DNA of 64,000 bases from Diphasiastrum complanatum (GCA_029204225.1 CM055113.1:28029486-28093485); one strand, 5' to 3'. Positions 44,226 through 55,238 are shown, counted from the stretch's first letter. Notes: generated by a model from the sequence alone, not told the origin. Made by a program: numbers and translations.

Positions 44226-45865
44226 ATGAATAGAGTTCCATGTAGCTCTATTGAAGGCAAAATACCCTTTGAAGTCTTGTATGGGAGGAAGCCAAATCTC
44301 AAGGACTTAAAGGTGTTTGGATGCATTTGCTATGTGCATACACCTTTGGAGAAAAGGACCAAGGAAGATCCATCATCAATCAAAGGTATTATGCTCGGGT
44401 ATGGCAAAGCAAGCAAGGGATATAAGGTATACATTCCATCTTCCAACAAGTTTGTGGTTTCTAGAGATATCATTTTTTATGAGGATAATATGCATAAACT
44501 TGTTGATGGCTCAATCAAATCACCTATCAAGAGGGAGGTGGCCGAGGATCAAGATGTCATAGATCTTGAGGAGGTGCTAGATCCAAGTGAACCAATCACT
44601 CCAAGAAGATCATCAAGGGTAAGAATGGAGACATTGAGGCTCGCATACCAAGACAAGGGGAAGTAAGTCGAGGGTAATTCATCTTCATCCTTTGCACTCA
44701 TTCCAAATTTTGAAGAACCTTCATGTGTAGAAGATGAATTGAGTTCAAAGGAATGATTTCAAGCTATGATAGATGAATATAATGCTTTGATGGAGAATGC
44801 AACATGGATCCTTGTTGATAGACCTCTTAAGAATGTGATTGGATGTAAATGGGTTTTTAAGCTAAAACTCAATATGGATGGAATCACAAGGCAAGGTTAG
44901 TTGCCGAAGGATATGCTCAAGCAAAGGGCATAGATTTTGAAGAAACTTTTGCACCCGTGGCCAAGATGGTAACAATAAGGTTACTTCTTGCACTTGTTTC
45001 ACATTTTGGTTGGATGCTCTTTCAAATGGATGTTTCTAATGCATTCTTAAATGGTTATTTGGAAGAAGACTTCTTCATGGAGCAGCCCCAAGGCTTCATC
45101 AAGCTTGGGATGGAACGTAAAGTATGTCATCTTCAAAGGAGCTTATCTGGTTTGAAACAAGCATCAAGATCTTGGAATTCAAGACTTCATGATTTTTTAG
45201 TTTCTATTGGATTCACTCAAAGTGAATATGATCCAACTTTGTACATAATGTATGATGTAAATGGCATTGTACTTTTATTGATTTACGAAGATGACATCAT
45301 CCTTAATGGTGATAACATTGATGGTATTGAGAAAACCAAGAAAAATCTATCACTAGAATTTAAGATGGTAGATCTTGGTCAAATTCACTTTATATTGGGC
45401 ATAGAAGTACTTAGAGGTTCAGATTTCATCTTCATTAGTCAAACTAAGTATGCTCAAAGTTTGCTCAATAAATTCAAGATGCAAGATTGCAAGCATGTAG
45501 AAACACCAATGGAGCAAGATGTAAAAGTGCTCAATAAAAGTGATGAAGCATCCTTTATGGACATCACTCTTTATAGGCAACTTATAGGCTCCTTAATGTG
45601 GATCACCATAACTAGGCCTGGTATATGTTCTAGTGTGTGTGGGCTAAGTCAATATATGCAAGATTTATTAGTGATACATTGGAAAAATGCTAAAAGGATC
45701 TTGAGATACATCTTGGGTACTCTAGATCATGGAATTCTCTATAGAGAAGATGTCATTGATTTGCATGCCTTTAGTGACTCGAATTTTGTAGGTGACAAAA
45801 GGGATAGGAAGTCCACAAGTGCCTATGCAACATTCATTGGTGGAGGAGTAGTTTCTTGGTTGTAA
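44226..45865 (+). pseudogene. Copia integrase C-terminus, reverse transcriptase and RNase H
   Basis: 44230-44666: PFEVLYGRKPNLKDLKVFGC and the linker ending in TPRRSSRVR. 44667-44956: frameshift and stops, with NVIGCKWVFKLKLN. 44957-45865 (302 codons): MAKMVTIRLLLALVSHFGW, MDVSNAFLNG, MEQPQGF, LSGLKQASRSW, and YEDD in place of YVDD (about 45285). Then LIGSLMWITITRPGI and the RNase H start HAFSDSNFVGD with FIGGGVVSWL, stopped at 45863. The SKKQ...SSCEAEY part is deleted, and the end (ISHHFVKERR, 45960-46010) is out of frame. Confidence 0.95.
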
Positions 45866-46160
45866 AAGAAACAAGAAACTAGATGTTGTTCCAACTCTAT
45901 ACAACGACAACATTTCAGCCCAACACCTTGCAACCAATCCAATCTTCCATGCAAGGTCAAAACATATTGAGATCTCTCATCATTTTGTGAAAGAGAGAAG
46001 GTGCAATCAAAGGAGATATCTTTGGAGCATGTGGCAAGTAGTGAATGTATTGGTGATATCCTCACTAAACCACTTCAAAGAGCTGCATTTTTTAACTTAA
46101 GATCAGCCCTAGGGTTGATAAGCAAGTCTATGTTATCTTCAAACTAGTTGTGAGGAGGAG

Positions 46161-46839
46161 TGTTAAATTTACACAAGCTAGTTTGCACAATTACCACTTG
46201 AAAATGACTTTGAGGCCATGTTGTGGGATGTCACACGTGCCAAAAGCATAGGGTACCTTATTCTAAGTCAAATCATTAACCTAGCTTTGGAATGGTACCT
46301 TTGGGATATGTCCAAAGAGTGCATAGATAGGGTAGAGAAAAAGTAGGAGATAAAAATAGCATTTTTCTCATTGTTTTTGGATCTCAAGGCATTAACCCTA
46401 AATAGGGTGGATCAAGTGGATCTTTAGGTTAGATGTTAGGGTTAGGTTACGATGAATACATAGAAGCCCTAATATCCTCAGATCCGAGCTCTACATGCAT
46501 AAATATGTGATGGGATTTCCATCTAATTATGAGCAAAATCGAGATTTTCCTTCTTGACTAGTTTGAGTCTATGATTTGATTGATGACTGCTATTGGCATA
46601 TGATTTTTTGTGATGATTAAATGAGTTTGGTGTTGCAGGTACAGTACACAGGCAGCAGCAGGCCATACTTTCACACATGTGAAGAGTTTTGGAGCTAATT
46701 CATGGAGTTCAAGCCAAGATAAACTAGGAATCAATGCATTGATTAGTAATCTAGCTTCTAGATCTTGTTTGGATCTTAAGTAGGTGCTTTCTCCATCATT
46801 TCTAGGATCAAATAGGATTATTTTGTTGTATTTTTATCA
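46161..46839 (+). repeat. Right LTR of the copia element
   Basis: 679 bp, paired with 41347-42034. Confidence 0.95.
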
Positions 46840-47017
46840 AGTAAGTGTATTTTTTTCAGACTTTATTAAGTTGAATTTCTCATATGAATTTTGATTTCAC
46901 ATTGATTCTCATAAATTTATTGTTTTCTAATTGTAGTGATCATTGGAGCTTATATGTGTTGTCCTTATATGTCAATGATGAGGGTGTGTTTAATCCAGTT
47001 TATTTAAAGATGAACTC

Positions 47018-47021
<4 letters not shown>

Positions 47022-47048
<27 letters not shown>
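47022..47048 (+). repeat. (AC)n microsatellite
   Basis: About 13 AC units, directly after the frame of the HW exon. Confidence 0.95.
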
Positions 47049-47360
47049 ATTGCCAAGATTCATATTTAAAAAATATTGGAACTCTTTCTAGTACCACATG
47101 CAATAGCATATACGAAGTTGAAAATGGCTGATGTCGAGGTAAGAATTTATCAATATCGGTTCGATGCACCCTTGTAAATATTGTTTGGTTTCTTTTCATA
47201 TCGTGCGCACTGATCCGATATTCAAACAATATTTTTTGGATATCAGTTCGACGCGCGCTTGTTTCCATTGTAGATTTTATAATAACCTCCTACGCGTTGA
47301 TCCGATATTTCATAATGTTAAAATTTTGTTACTAACTTTCATTTATATTGGATACTGCAG

Positions 47361-47468
47361 TCCTACCAACAGGTTGATTCTGTCAGTTGTGGTTGGTACA
47401 CGATATGCAATGCCAAACACTTTTTCAATTGGCTTGCACTACAAGATGAACTTTCTAACCTGGAAGAG
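47361..47468 (+). pseudogene. Protease exon with catalytic Cys (part of 40960-47743)
   Basis: Bounded by GATACTGCAG and GAGGTAATC. 36 codons in phase 0: SYQQVDSVSCGWYTICNAKH and a hydrophobic end LEE. The Q....SCG arrangement is the oxyanion Gln and nucleophile Cys of ULP1/adenain-like proteases. Confidence 0.6.
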
Positions 47469-47584
47469 GTAATCTTCAATTAATAACATTTAATGGTGTT
47501 TTTGTTTTTTTTTTTCATAATCAAATTCCTAATAACTAATCTTTGATTAGTAACATTTAACTGTTTTTTTGATTTTTTTTTCAG

Positions 47585-47743
47585 TTTAAATGCCCGAAGG
47601 TCTCCCCAATGGAGATAATGCACTTCAGACAGGAGACCATAAAGCTTGTGATCAAAAATTCATATCCAGTTGCAGTGGAAAAGTGTTCTCCACCCAAGCT
47701 ACTTCCAACTAGAGAAATGGATTTAGAGATCATAGATAGTTGA
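47585..47743 (+). pseudogene. Last exon of the protease-like gene
   Basis: Acceptor TTTTTTTCAG then 52 codons and TGA: starts FKCPKVSPMEIMHFRQE, contains PVAVEKCSPPKLLP, ends LEIIDS. In phase with the exon ending at 47468. No domain recognised. Confidence 0.5.
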
Positions 47744-47827
47744 TTTGCAAAACCAACAAAAACATCACAAGAAAAATATAATTTAAAGAAAATGCTAACT
47801 CTAAAAAAATTAGATCTAAAAGCTTAC

Positions 47828-48132
47828 AATTGCATTTTCTTCTATCATTTGGATTCAAATCATGAATGTTGAGCTCATTACGAAGATAAGCATGTTGAGC
47901 TAAAACTTTCGTGATATATTGACCGGCAGGTGATACTTTGAAATCCATCATCATGCCTTTCCAAGAGCTTCTATATATGTTATCCAATTTTTTTCTTTTC
48001 CAGAATGAGCCTTTTGCAGAGGGATGCATCAAGATCCATTCATATTTCTGATATATGCTTGGTATCCATTGATCTTCTGCATTTTTTTCATTGCAATCAA
48101 TGGTTCCTCTTGGTCTCCAATTATGTGTAGCC
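47828..48132 (-). pseudogene. Unknown exon, minus strand
   Basis: Starts MATHNWRPRGTIDCNEKN, contains QWIPSIYQKYEWILMHPSA, WKRKKLDNIYRSSWKG, SPAGQYITKVLAQHAYLRN, and ends NPNDRRKC at a GTAAGC donor (plus-strand 47822-47827). About 101 codons without a stop. Family not recognised; Trp/Tyr-rich and basic. Convergent with the protease gene (about 85 bp between ends). It could be the 5' exon of a gene whose remainder is gone. Confidence 0.4.
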
Positions 48133-48149
48133 ATTAGTCGAAAATACAT

Positions 48150-48690
48150 GTACGCAAGCCGAGAATGAAGATAATGTAGAGATTGAGAGGTAAACCTAAG
48201 AATGACTATCCAAAATAAGAGATAGAATGAAGAAAATGAGAGGTATACCTATGAATGACAAGAAGTTTCTAAACTACAAGGATTAGTTAACTACAGTTTA
48301 CGACTATTGACATCAAATCAACCTCGAGTGTACAATGAAAGGCAACATAAGAGTATTTGGACAGTAACAGTGGTCCAATCACAATTGTTTGTTCTACCCG
48401 ACAGGATATTTGAAAATCATGAAAATTTGGACGGAAAAGTTAAATACAATTTTCGTCCATCAACCACTGTTACAGTTTGTCACAAATGGACACCATTCCA
48501 TTGGAAAACATAAGCGTTGAAGGCGTGCGAAGTCAAAAATAGCATCTTGACAAAGGGCCCATTTTGAGTTCTAATATTCCCTAATAATAGGTATTGAGTC
48601 AAAGTTACGAGGGCAATACCAACATATAAATCAATTTTCCATCTATAATTAACCATAAACCATAATTCTAACAATATTAATGATGACGCG
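48150..48690. other. Non-coding with two inverted repeats
   Basis: ACAGTAACAGTGGT (48361-48374) pairs with ACCACTGTTACAGT (48463-48476) with one mismatch. Between them, GGACGGAAAA/ATTTTCGTCC at about 48429-48458 pairs too, so 48361-48476 could fold as a nested hairpin. Confidence 0.5.
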
Positions 48691-49560
48691 AATCCATTGA
48701 GGATGCAAAGAGGGCTAATTGGCTCTAGGATCGAGTTGTCTGTGCCTATTGGGTATTTTGCCTAGATATGATGCCACCAAAAGGTCGTGAGGCTCATAGC
48801 TCCAGCAGATTGATTGAGTACACATCATTGACAAGGAGATTCAGTCGACTCCTCATGTAGACCAGTCACATAATTCCTCTTCCCGTGAGGGTCACTTTGA
48901 TGAGGGTTGCACCCCCACCCATGGTGCTACGACAAGTGCTTCCTCTCGACACTCTCGGGAGAAGAGGAAGAGCCGTCTCGATGTTTCCTGTTGTGAAGGA
49001 TGTGGCGATGACCCTGATCTCACTGATGTGGTCATGAGTTCTGCACAAATGTCCACATACCACATCTCATCGTGGGGAGTCCCTACTTCAAGAGACACTG
49101 ACCCAAGAGGCTACACGTACGGCACATGATACTACGACTATTACATCTGTCAAACCTCATATTCTTGGCACGCCCACTTTCACTCCTCACTTCCTCCCTC
49201 TAGACCCACTACCACTGAGTTCTGTCTTCCCAACTATACTCTGCGGGGACACTGTTCACCATGGGGTTTCTAGCCCACTCCCCTCCAGCCCCCCCTGGCT
49301 ATTCTCCCATCCCCACCCCCCCCCCCTGGCTATTCTCACCTCGGTACTCCCCCTCTTGGCTATCCCCCCCCCCCCCCCCCCCCCCACCCGGTACACCACG
49401 TACACCCCACATCATCAGTATTCTCCAGTCGATGGGGTATCTCCCATACCTGAGGCCACCCCCGTAGACACTCCCAGGGCCACATCTCCCATACTGGAGG
49501 CCACCCACGTAGACACTCCCATGGCCACAACTCCACCAACTGTCATCCCGTCATCGTATG
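48691..49560 (+). pseudogene. Ser/Pro-rich coding-like stretch, family unknown
   Basis: The frame from about 48800 to 49125 reads EIQSTPHVDQSHNSSSREG, GATTSASSRHSREKRKSR, DDPDLTDVVMSSAQMS, YHISSWGVPTSRD, then a stop, and continues GC- and Pro-rich to 49560, with a duplicated 60-bp unit (ccataccwgaggccaccc.cgtagacactcccagggcca, about 49442 and 49490). It resembles the low-complexity C-terminal tail of a plant transposase or retro-polyprotein, but no catalytic domain was found. The composition is more GC-rich than the flanks. Confidence 0.35.
49364..49385 (+). repeat. C22 homopolymer run
   Basis: 22 consecutive C, with a second run of 11 C at 49316-49326. Both are also likely places for sequencing or assembly error. 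Confidence 0.9.
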
Positions 49561-50888
49561 ATATAATTTGTAGAGGCAAAATGCCCCAAAGAAACAAAGA
49601 CTTTCATATCTTCCATCTTCACATAGATTTTGATGAAATGAAACTACCAATGAACATTATTCTTTTTGGATATTGTATGAATTTGTTGACAGATCCCCTT
49701 TTCCAGAGGACCTGTTGTTTATCGTTTCTCCTGGATCTTGCTTACAGAGTTGTTTATTGCCTGTTACCAGGCTCGTTTGGCATTACTTGGCTGTTTGTTT
49801 TTTGTTACAATGCCCAGGCCAGGTAGAAACGGACTGCATATCGATGTAGTAGTTTCTTTTATTGTCCTGCCTGTCAAAGGACTACTCAGGGACGTCACTC
49901 TTGAATGCACTTACATTCTACATAGATGCAAGCCCAGAATGCTCATTCACAGATCAGCATGTAAACCAATGAACGTTCAGTAGTTTCTACTGCTACTTAC
50001 TCTAAAAACGGATTGAAATCAGATTCTACACCACACTGAGCTTGCATAAATCCACAGAACAAGAAGCAAGAAACTAATCTACAACATGTTAGAAGTACAA
50101 GAATCAAGAAACTAACCAACCTTTTGATTCTTGGACATCCCAAGAAATCAAAAACTAGAATGTTAGAGAATATGCAAGATTTATGCCACATTTCTAGCCT
50201 ATTTAGTTTACTTGAATGCTGGCTCCTACATTAATCCACAAGATGATCAACCATTGCAGGTGGCAATTGGTCTCCGCAAGACATTTGCAATGATCTTTCA
50301 ACTGCTTTGGTAGGACTATAAAAAACTAGGGATTTCTCAGAAGAAATGTAAACTGATTATAAACAAACAGATGGAAGGAAGGGTGGTAGTGACAACGGTA
50401 GATGGTTTGGGCGATAGGCATGAGAATGGATGCAGATGTATGGCAAGAGGTTGTTTGAAGAAGGAGACTGATTTCCCAATGCTTGTGTTTTCCTTTTTGA
50501 AGGATCTTTGTCGTGACTGGAGTACTTCTTCTGATTGAGTCTTTTTGGATTACCCATCTGCCTTCTTTAGCCTTGTCTTTTTCATATTTGACTTGTGACC
50601 TTGGCTGTCGATCTTGTTGATGTTGTTGCTGGCAATGTGGCTACTCTAGTGGATCCAAGCAGATCCACTCTCTCTTCCCCCCAAAATCTGTAGGTGGGGA
50701 AGCTGTTGCTGGTAACGGGTCATGCTCAGGATTGGATCGGCATGTGGAACGCGTAGTTGAAACTCGTTGAACATGTGACTGTACTAAAGATTGAACAAAT
50801 TTTAACTAAATTTGTTTCGATCTTGCTGTAGTTGACGCGAAGATGAATATGACAATGAGATGCAGGAATCAACTCCGATTTGAAATGG
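49561..50888. other. No gene seen
   Basis: Short frames only. No similarity recognised. Confidence 0.4.
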
Positions 50889-51471
50889 ATTCAAAATATT
50901 AAAAAATCTATCTAATGTTGTGAGTAGGGGTCCTAAAAATGCCAAAGATGAATTGTGCTCTTTTGGCTTAGTAAAGACCCATCTTAGAATAAAATATTCA
51001 AGGTAGGTAGAAGTAGAAACTCGAGCTACCATAGGAATTGCCATTTGTACTTTACATGCCACATTTAATGCATGAAAGGCTAGGTGGCACAATTAGACAT
51101 AGTGAGGTGGCTTGAATAAGTCTAGATAGCTTGAGAGGTGGATTCACAACTCCAATTCAACTCAAAGTAGGAGAAGAGTCCATGGATCTATATATATGTG
51201 ATGTACTCTCATTGAGAAAATGATGAAATTTGTGTGTAATGCAAATTTGGAGACAAGCTCGTATTTCCTATTTTCTCTCTCTAGCCGAGTTGAGACATTT
51301 ATGATGCTTAGTCTTATGTTTTGTTGACAGATCTTGCTTGTAACACAATAATATTTCTTGAATGATCAGCTTTCCTATTGTCAACCAATGCTAGTCTGAT
51401 CTTTATGGTATTATTTGGCTTAGGAGATCAAAAATATATGTGTAAGGCATCCCACACGTGTGAATTCAGCA

Positions 51472-51483
51472 TGGTATCAGAGC
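51472..51483 (+). other. Primer-binding site, initiator tRNA-Met type
   Basis: TGGTATCAGAGC directly after ...TTCAGCA. Confidence 0.9.
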
Positions 51484-52229
51484 CTACCTAAGTTTTACAA
51501 GCAAATCTAATTAAAAAACTTGCAGATTTGATCAGATTTCAAGCTAGGAATTGTCGGGATTCTACTTTCTAGCTAGTTTGCAGTTTTTAGGTGATTTAGA
51601 GCTTCAAACCACTTTGAATGGTCCAGATCAGGTACTGTACGAAATTTCAGGTGCTGGTACGTGTGAAATCCGCCCATTTTCAGTTTGGTGGTTCTCTCTC
51701 ACCTTACATCCAAATTTCATGCAAATTAGCCCACTAGAAAGCTAAAAATGTGTAGAATCTGATGCAATTTAAATCATGACAGTTGGATAAGCCAATCAAA
51801 AGTTATAAGCTTTTGAAGAGTCATAGGTAGGGTGCCTAGACCTGTGGCAAATCATGTGTACATGTCATTTATTGCTTGAATGATCACAAAAATCATCCAG
51901 AAGCTGCACAATCTCATCTATATGTGATTTAGACAAAATTTATAGGTTCTAGGCAAATTGTTTCATACAAATAGATTGTATTTGAGTCAATTTGACATTT
52001 TTTGAGTATTTCACACCTGTGAAATTCAGAGAACCATAACTTTTGCCATACTTCATCTTTTTTATGATTCAAATCTTGTTTTAGAGAGATTGTCAAGCTA
52101 GTGAGATCTATCTCACAGTTTTTTGCTTTGGCTTACATAGTAGTTGGTTTTGTACCCTTAATTGGTTCCTATAGTGAGAAGATAAGCAATTCTTTCATCC
52201 ATCTTTTTTTATTTTCATCATTCTTTATG

Positions 52230-52900
52230 ACTTCAATGGGTGTCTTTCTATTAGAAGCAAGTGAAAGATTGTCAACCTCCAATTACTCAATTTGGAAGGT
52301 TAGGATGGAATCTGTCTTAATACTACAAGATGTGATGGATATTGCACTTGGCATTGAAGAATAACCACAAATTTCTCAAGAAATTCCAAAGTACAAAAAG
52401 AGAGCTAGGATGGCTCTGTATTATATTAAGATGAATGTCTCAAATGACATCTTAAGAGAAATTGGTGCTTGTACTAATGCCAAAGATGCTTGGGATACTC
52501 TCAAGTCCATCTATGAGGCAAAGAATACTTCTAGACTTCTAACACTAAGAAACCAAATTTTTCAAAGTGTACAGAGAAGTGATGAATGTGCTTCAGCTTA
52601 TGTAATGAGAGTTAAAGACCTCCATAGAGAATTGTCATGCATAGGAGACTCCATCAACCAAAATGAACTTGTTCAAGTCATACTTAATGGGTTAAAGGAG
52701 GAATATGACAACCTTGTTTAGAGTTATGCCATTAAGGAGGAGCTACCAAGTTTGGAAGCACTCCAAAGTGTGCCCATTTCTAAAGAATCAAGACAAGAGT
52801 ATAAACTCTTGAAAATGGAGAGACTGTCTCTCAACATTGATGGTAAAGCTTTCTTTACCAAAGACAAGCACAAGACAAGAAGTCTAACTATAATTCTATG
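52230..52900 (+). pseudogene. Copia gag, truncated
   Basis: Starts MGVFLLEASERLSTSNYSIWKVRME (the canonical gag start). A TAA after GIEE (52362-52364) and a TAG after YDNLV (52719-52721) break it; AWDTLKSIYEAKNTSRLL and YVMRVKDLHREL lie between. The zinc knuckle, protease and most of GAG-pre-integrase are deleted after LNIDGKAFFTKDK (about 52865), with only CEACAISN left at about 52965. Confidence 0.9.
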
Positions 52901-52984
52901 GTGTCCATGGTCAATAAAGCCAAAGCTATTGGCTTGCCTAATCTTATCTCCAAGAATTTCAAGCCATGTGAGGCTTGTGCCATA

Positions 52985-54570
52985 TCTAATTTCATAAGAA
53001 GCCTTTTTCAAAGTCATCTATCAAGACTACACATCCATTGGAGCTCATACACTCGGATGTGCACTTCTCATCTTCAAAGAGCAAGGGTGGTGCTACTTGC
53101 TTTGTAACTTTCATTGATGATTTCACTACATTTACTTGGGTATATCTTCTAGCTTCAAAGTCTATGGTGTTTGACTGTTTCCTAAAGTTCAAAGCTCTAG
53201 TTGAAAAGCAATTTTCATACAAAATCAAGATTCTTAGAAATGATGGAGGTGGTGAGTACACTTCCAATTTCATGATTATTGTGAGCTTGAAGGCATTAAA
53301 AGGGAGTTTTCTTGTGCATATACATCATCTCAAAATGGGATGGCTGAAAGAAAGAACAGAACATTGTGTGAATGTGCCAAAACCATTAGAATTGAGGCAT
53401 CCTTGCCAAAAGAATTTTGGAGTGAGGCCATCAATTGTTCAAACTATCTTTGCAATCGACTCCCTCATGTTTCACTTGGAGGAAAGTCACCATATGAAGC
53501 ACTTTATTTGAAGAAACCTAAGGTTGAACACCTTAGAGTATTTGGATGCATATGCTTTGTCCATATTCCCTTGGAAACGAGAAAGAAGGATGATCCTTGT
53601 GCAAGCAAAGGAGTAATGGTTGGATATTCATCCAACAAGAAAGCCTATAGAATCTACATGCTCTCTACTTCTAAAGTAATTGATAGTAGAGATGTAGTTT
53701 TTCATGAAAAGAAAAGTCCAATCTTGGAGGGGCCGAGATCAAGCAACCTCAAAATCTATCACCTTTTGTTATTGAAGACAATCAACATATGGAGGAGTCG
53801 AGATTTGAAGATGGAAGTCCTCGGATTTTCACTCCTAGAAGATCCATGAGGGAGAGATCCGAGCCCAAGAGGCCTACTTATGATGACAAAGGAAAACAAG
53901 TGGATCTTGATTCCACTTATGCTTATTTTGTTTTTCACGAGGAGCCCAAAGATGTTCAAGAAGCCCTCAATACCAAGGAGTGGTATGAGGCCATGAAGAT
54001 TGAATATGATGCCTTGATCACCAACCACACATGGGAGCTAGTGGATCCACCACCTAACATGCATATCATTGGATGCAAGTGGGTGTTCAAGATCAAGTAC
54101 AATCATGATGGCTCCATCAACAAGTACAAGGCAAGATTATGTGCTAAAGGCTTTGCACAAATATATGGCCTTGACTATGAAGAAACCTTTGCTCCTGTAG
54201 CAAAGATGGTGACAATAAGAATCATAATCTCTCTTGCCTTATTTTTTAAGTGGAAACTGTTTCAACTTGATGTCTCCAATGCTTTTTATCTTGAGGAGGA
54301 GATATACATGGAACAGCCTCAAGGATTTATCAAGGATAAATCTAAGATTCCGATTTTGCAAGTGATACAATGGATCGAAAGTCCATTAATGCATATACTA
54401 TCTTTCTTGGAGGCAATCTTGTGTCTTGGCTTTCAAAGAAGCAAGATACCATATCTCTATCATCTTGTGAGGCCGAGTACAAAGCACTCACTACAACAAC
54501 TAAAGAGGTGATTTGGATCAAGAGGTTAATCATGGACCAAAAGTGCCTTCTCAAAGCATAGGTCTAATCT
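52985..54570 (+). pseudogene. Copia integrase, reverse transcriptase and RNase H, internally deleted
   Basis: Integrase: LELIHSDVHFSSSKS (first Asp) and ILRNDGGGEY (second Asp region), then a frameshift near 53270-53340 to MAERKNRTLCECAK (catalytic Glu) and YEALYLKKPKVEHLRVFGC (53340-53740). RT begins in the 53789-54350 frame: [52 protein letters not shown] (one or two codons short of the usual FLNG) and MEQPQGFI. The YVDD core and the rest of RT are deleted, and RNase H resumes as RKSINAYTIFLGGNLVSWLSKKQDTISLSSCEAEYKAL (54370-54561). It cannot be autonomous. Confidence 0.95.
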
Positions 54571-54625
54571 TGGTCTTATCTCAAGATCAATGCTTGATCC
54601 ACATTAGATACATTTTTAGGAGGAG

Positions 54626-55238
54626 TGTCAAAATATTGAAAAACCTATCTAATGTTGTGAGTAGGAGTCCTAAAAATGCCAAAGATGAATTGAGCTTTTT
54701 TGGCTTAGTAAAGACCCATCTTAGAATAAAATATTCAACGTAGGTAGAAGTGGAAACTCGAGCTACCATAGGAATTGCCATTTGTACTTTACATGCTACA
54801 TTTAATGCATGAAAAGACTAGGTGGCACAATTAGACATAGTGAGGTGGCTTGAATAAGTCTAGATAGCTTGAGAGGTGGATTCACAATTCCAATTCAACT
54901 CAAAGTAGGAGAAGAGTCCATGGATCTATATATATGTGATGTACTCTCATTGAGAAAATGATGAAATTTGTGTGTAATGCAAATTTGGAGACAAGCTCTT
55001 TGTGCCCTATCTCTCTACACGAGTTTTGTACTTCTTATTTTCTCTCTCTAGTCGAGTTGAGGCATTTATGATGCTTAGTCTTATGTTTTGTTGATAGATC
55101 TTGCTTGTAACACAATAATATTTCTTGAATGATCAGCTTTCCTATTGTCAACCAATGCTAGTCTGATCTTTATGGTATTATTTGGCTTAGGAGATCAAAA
55201 ATACATGTGTAGGACGTCCCACATGTGTGAATTCAGCA
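54626..55238 (+). repeat. Right LTR of the copia element
   Basis: 613 bp, TG...CA, partner of 50889-51471. Confidence 0.9.

Larger units (their letters stand above)
41347..46839 (+). mobile_element. Full-length Ty1-copia element with LTRs and target duplication
   Basis: Left LTR 41347-42034 and right LTR 46161-46839, both TGTTAAAT...TTATCA. By eye they differ at about 31 of 680 positions, around 95-96% identity, so this is a fairly recent insertion. Primer-binding site TGATATCAGAGCC (42035-42047) has one change from the usual word. The polypurine tract GTGAGGAGGAG precedes the right LTR. The interior codes gag-pro-int-RT-RNase H on the plus strand with several lesions. It inserted in the same orientation as the protease gene, on its splice donor. 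Confidence 0.95.
40960..47743 (+). pseudogene. ULP1/adenain-like cysteine protease gene, multi-exon, interrupted by copia
   Basis: Exon a (about 41080-41341) gives LDTGELKSRDKMLGDN, IQYWMEFFQTLLF, then TPILVLPYIT. The next exon starts at 46937 (acceptor TTGTAG) and reads NDHWSLYVLSLYVNDEG; the Asn codon is built from both exons in phase. HW is the catalytic His pair of C48/C5 proteases. Exon c 47092-47138 (PHAIAYTKLKMADVE, donor GTAAGA) joins in phase to exon d 47361-47468 (SYQQVDSVSCGWYTICNAKHFF, donor GTAATC) with the Gln and nucleophile Cys. Exon e 47585-47743 ends ...LEIIDS. Such proteases cleave SUMO-like or viral precursors. The intron between exon a and HW holds a 5.5 kb copia element on its donor, and exon b runs into an (AC)n tract, so it is probably dead. 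A frameshift lies near 41080 (LRYRR / PKTNAG). Origin could be transposon, viral or host. Confidence 0.55.
50889..55238 (+). mobile_element. Ty1-copia element with two LTRs, internally deleted
   Basis: Left LTR about 50889-51471, right LTR 54626-55238 (TGTCAAAATATTG...TTCAGCA). They are nearly identical over most of their length; the right copy has about 30 extra bases (around 55000-55030). PBS TGGTATCAGAGC at 51472-51483. Polypurine tract TTTTTAGGAGGAG before 54626. The left LTR start is altered (GATTCAAAATATT), and no target duplication is visible. Confidence 0.9.

Noticed and set aside
38543-48132. Integrated giant-virus or Polinton segment
   Set aside because: Histone and adenain-like protease fit that idea, but no capsid, polymerase B or packaging ATPase is visible, and the units have spliceosomal introns; kept only as one hypothesis.
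47730-48149. Single 139-codon protein ending at 47730
   Set aside because: The last 30 codons are hydrophobic low-complexity sequence beyond a good splice donor at 47827, so only 47828-48132 is kept as an exon.
49261-49508. Proline-rich or glycine-rich frames
   Set aside because: They depend on C22 and C11 homopolymers and differ in every frame; not evidence of a gene.
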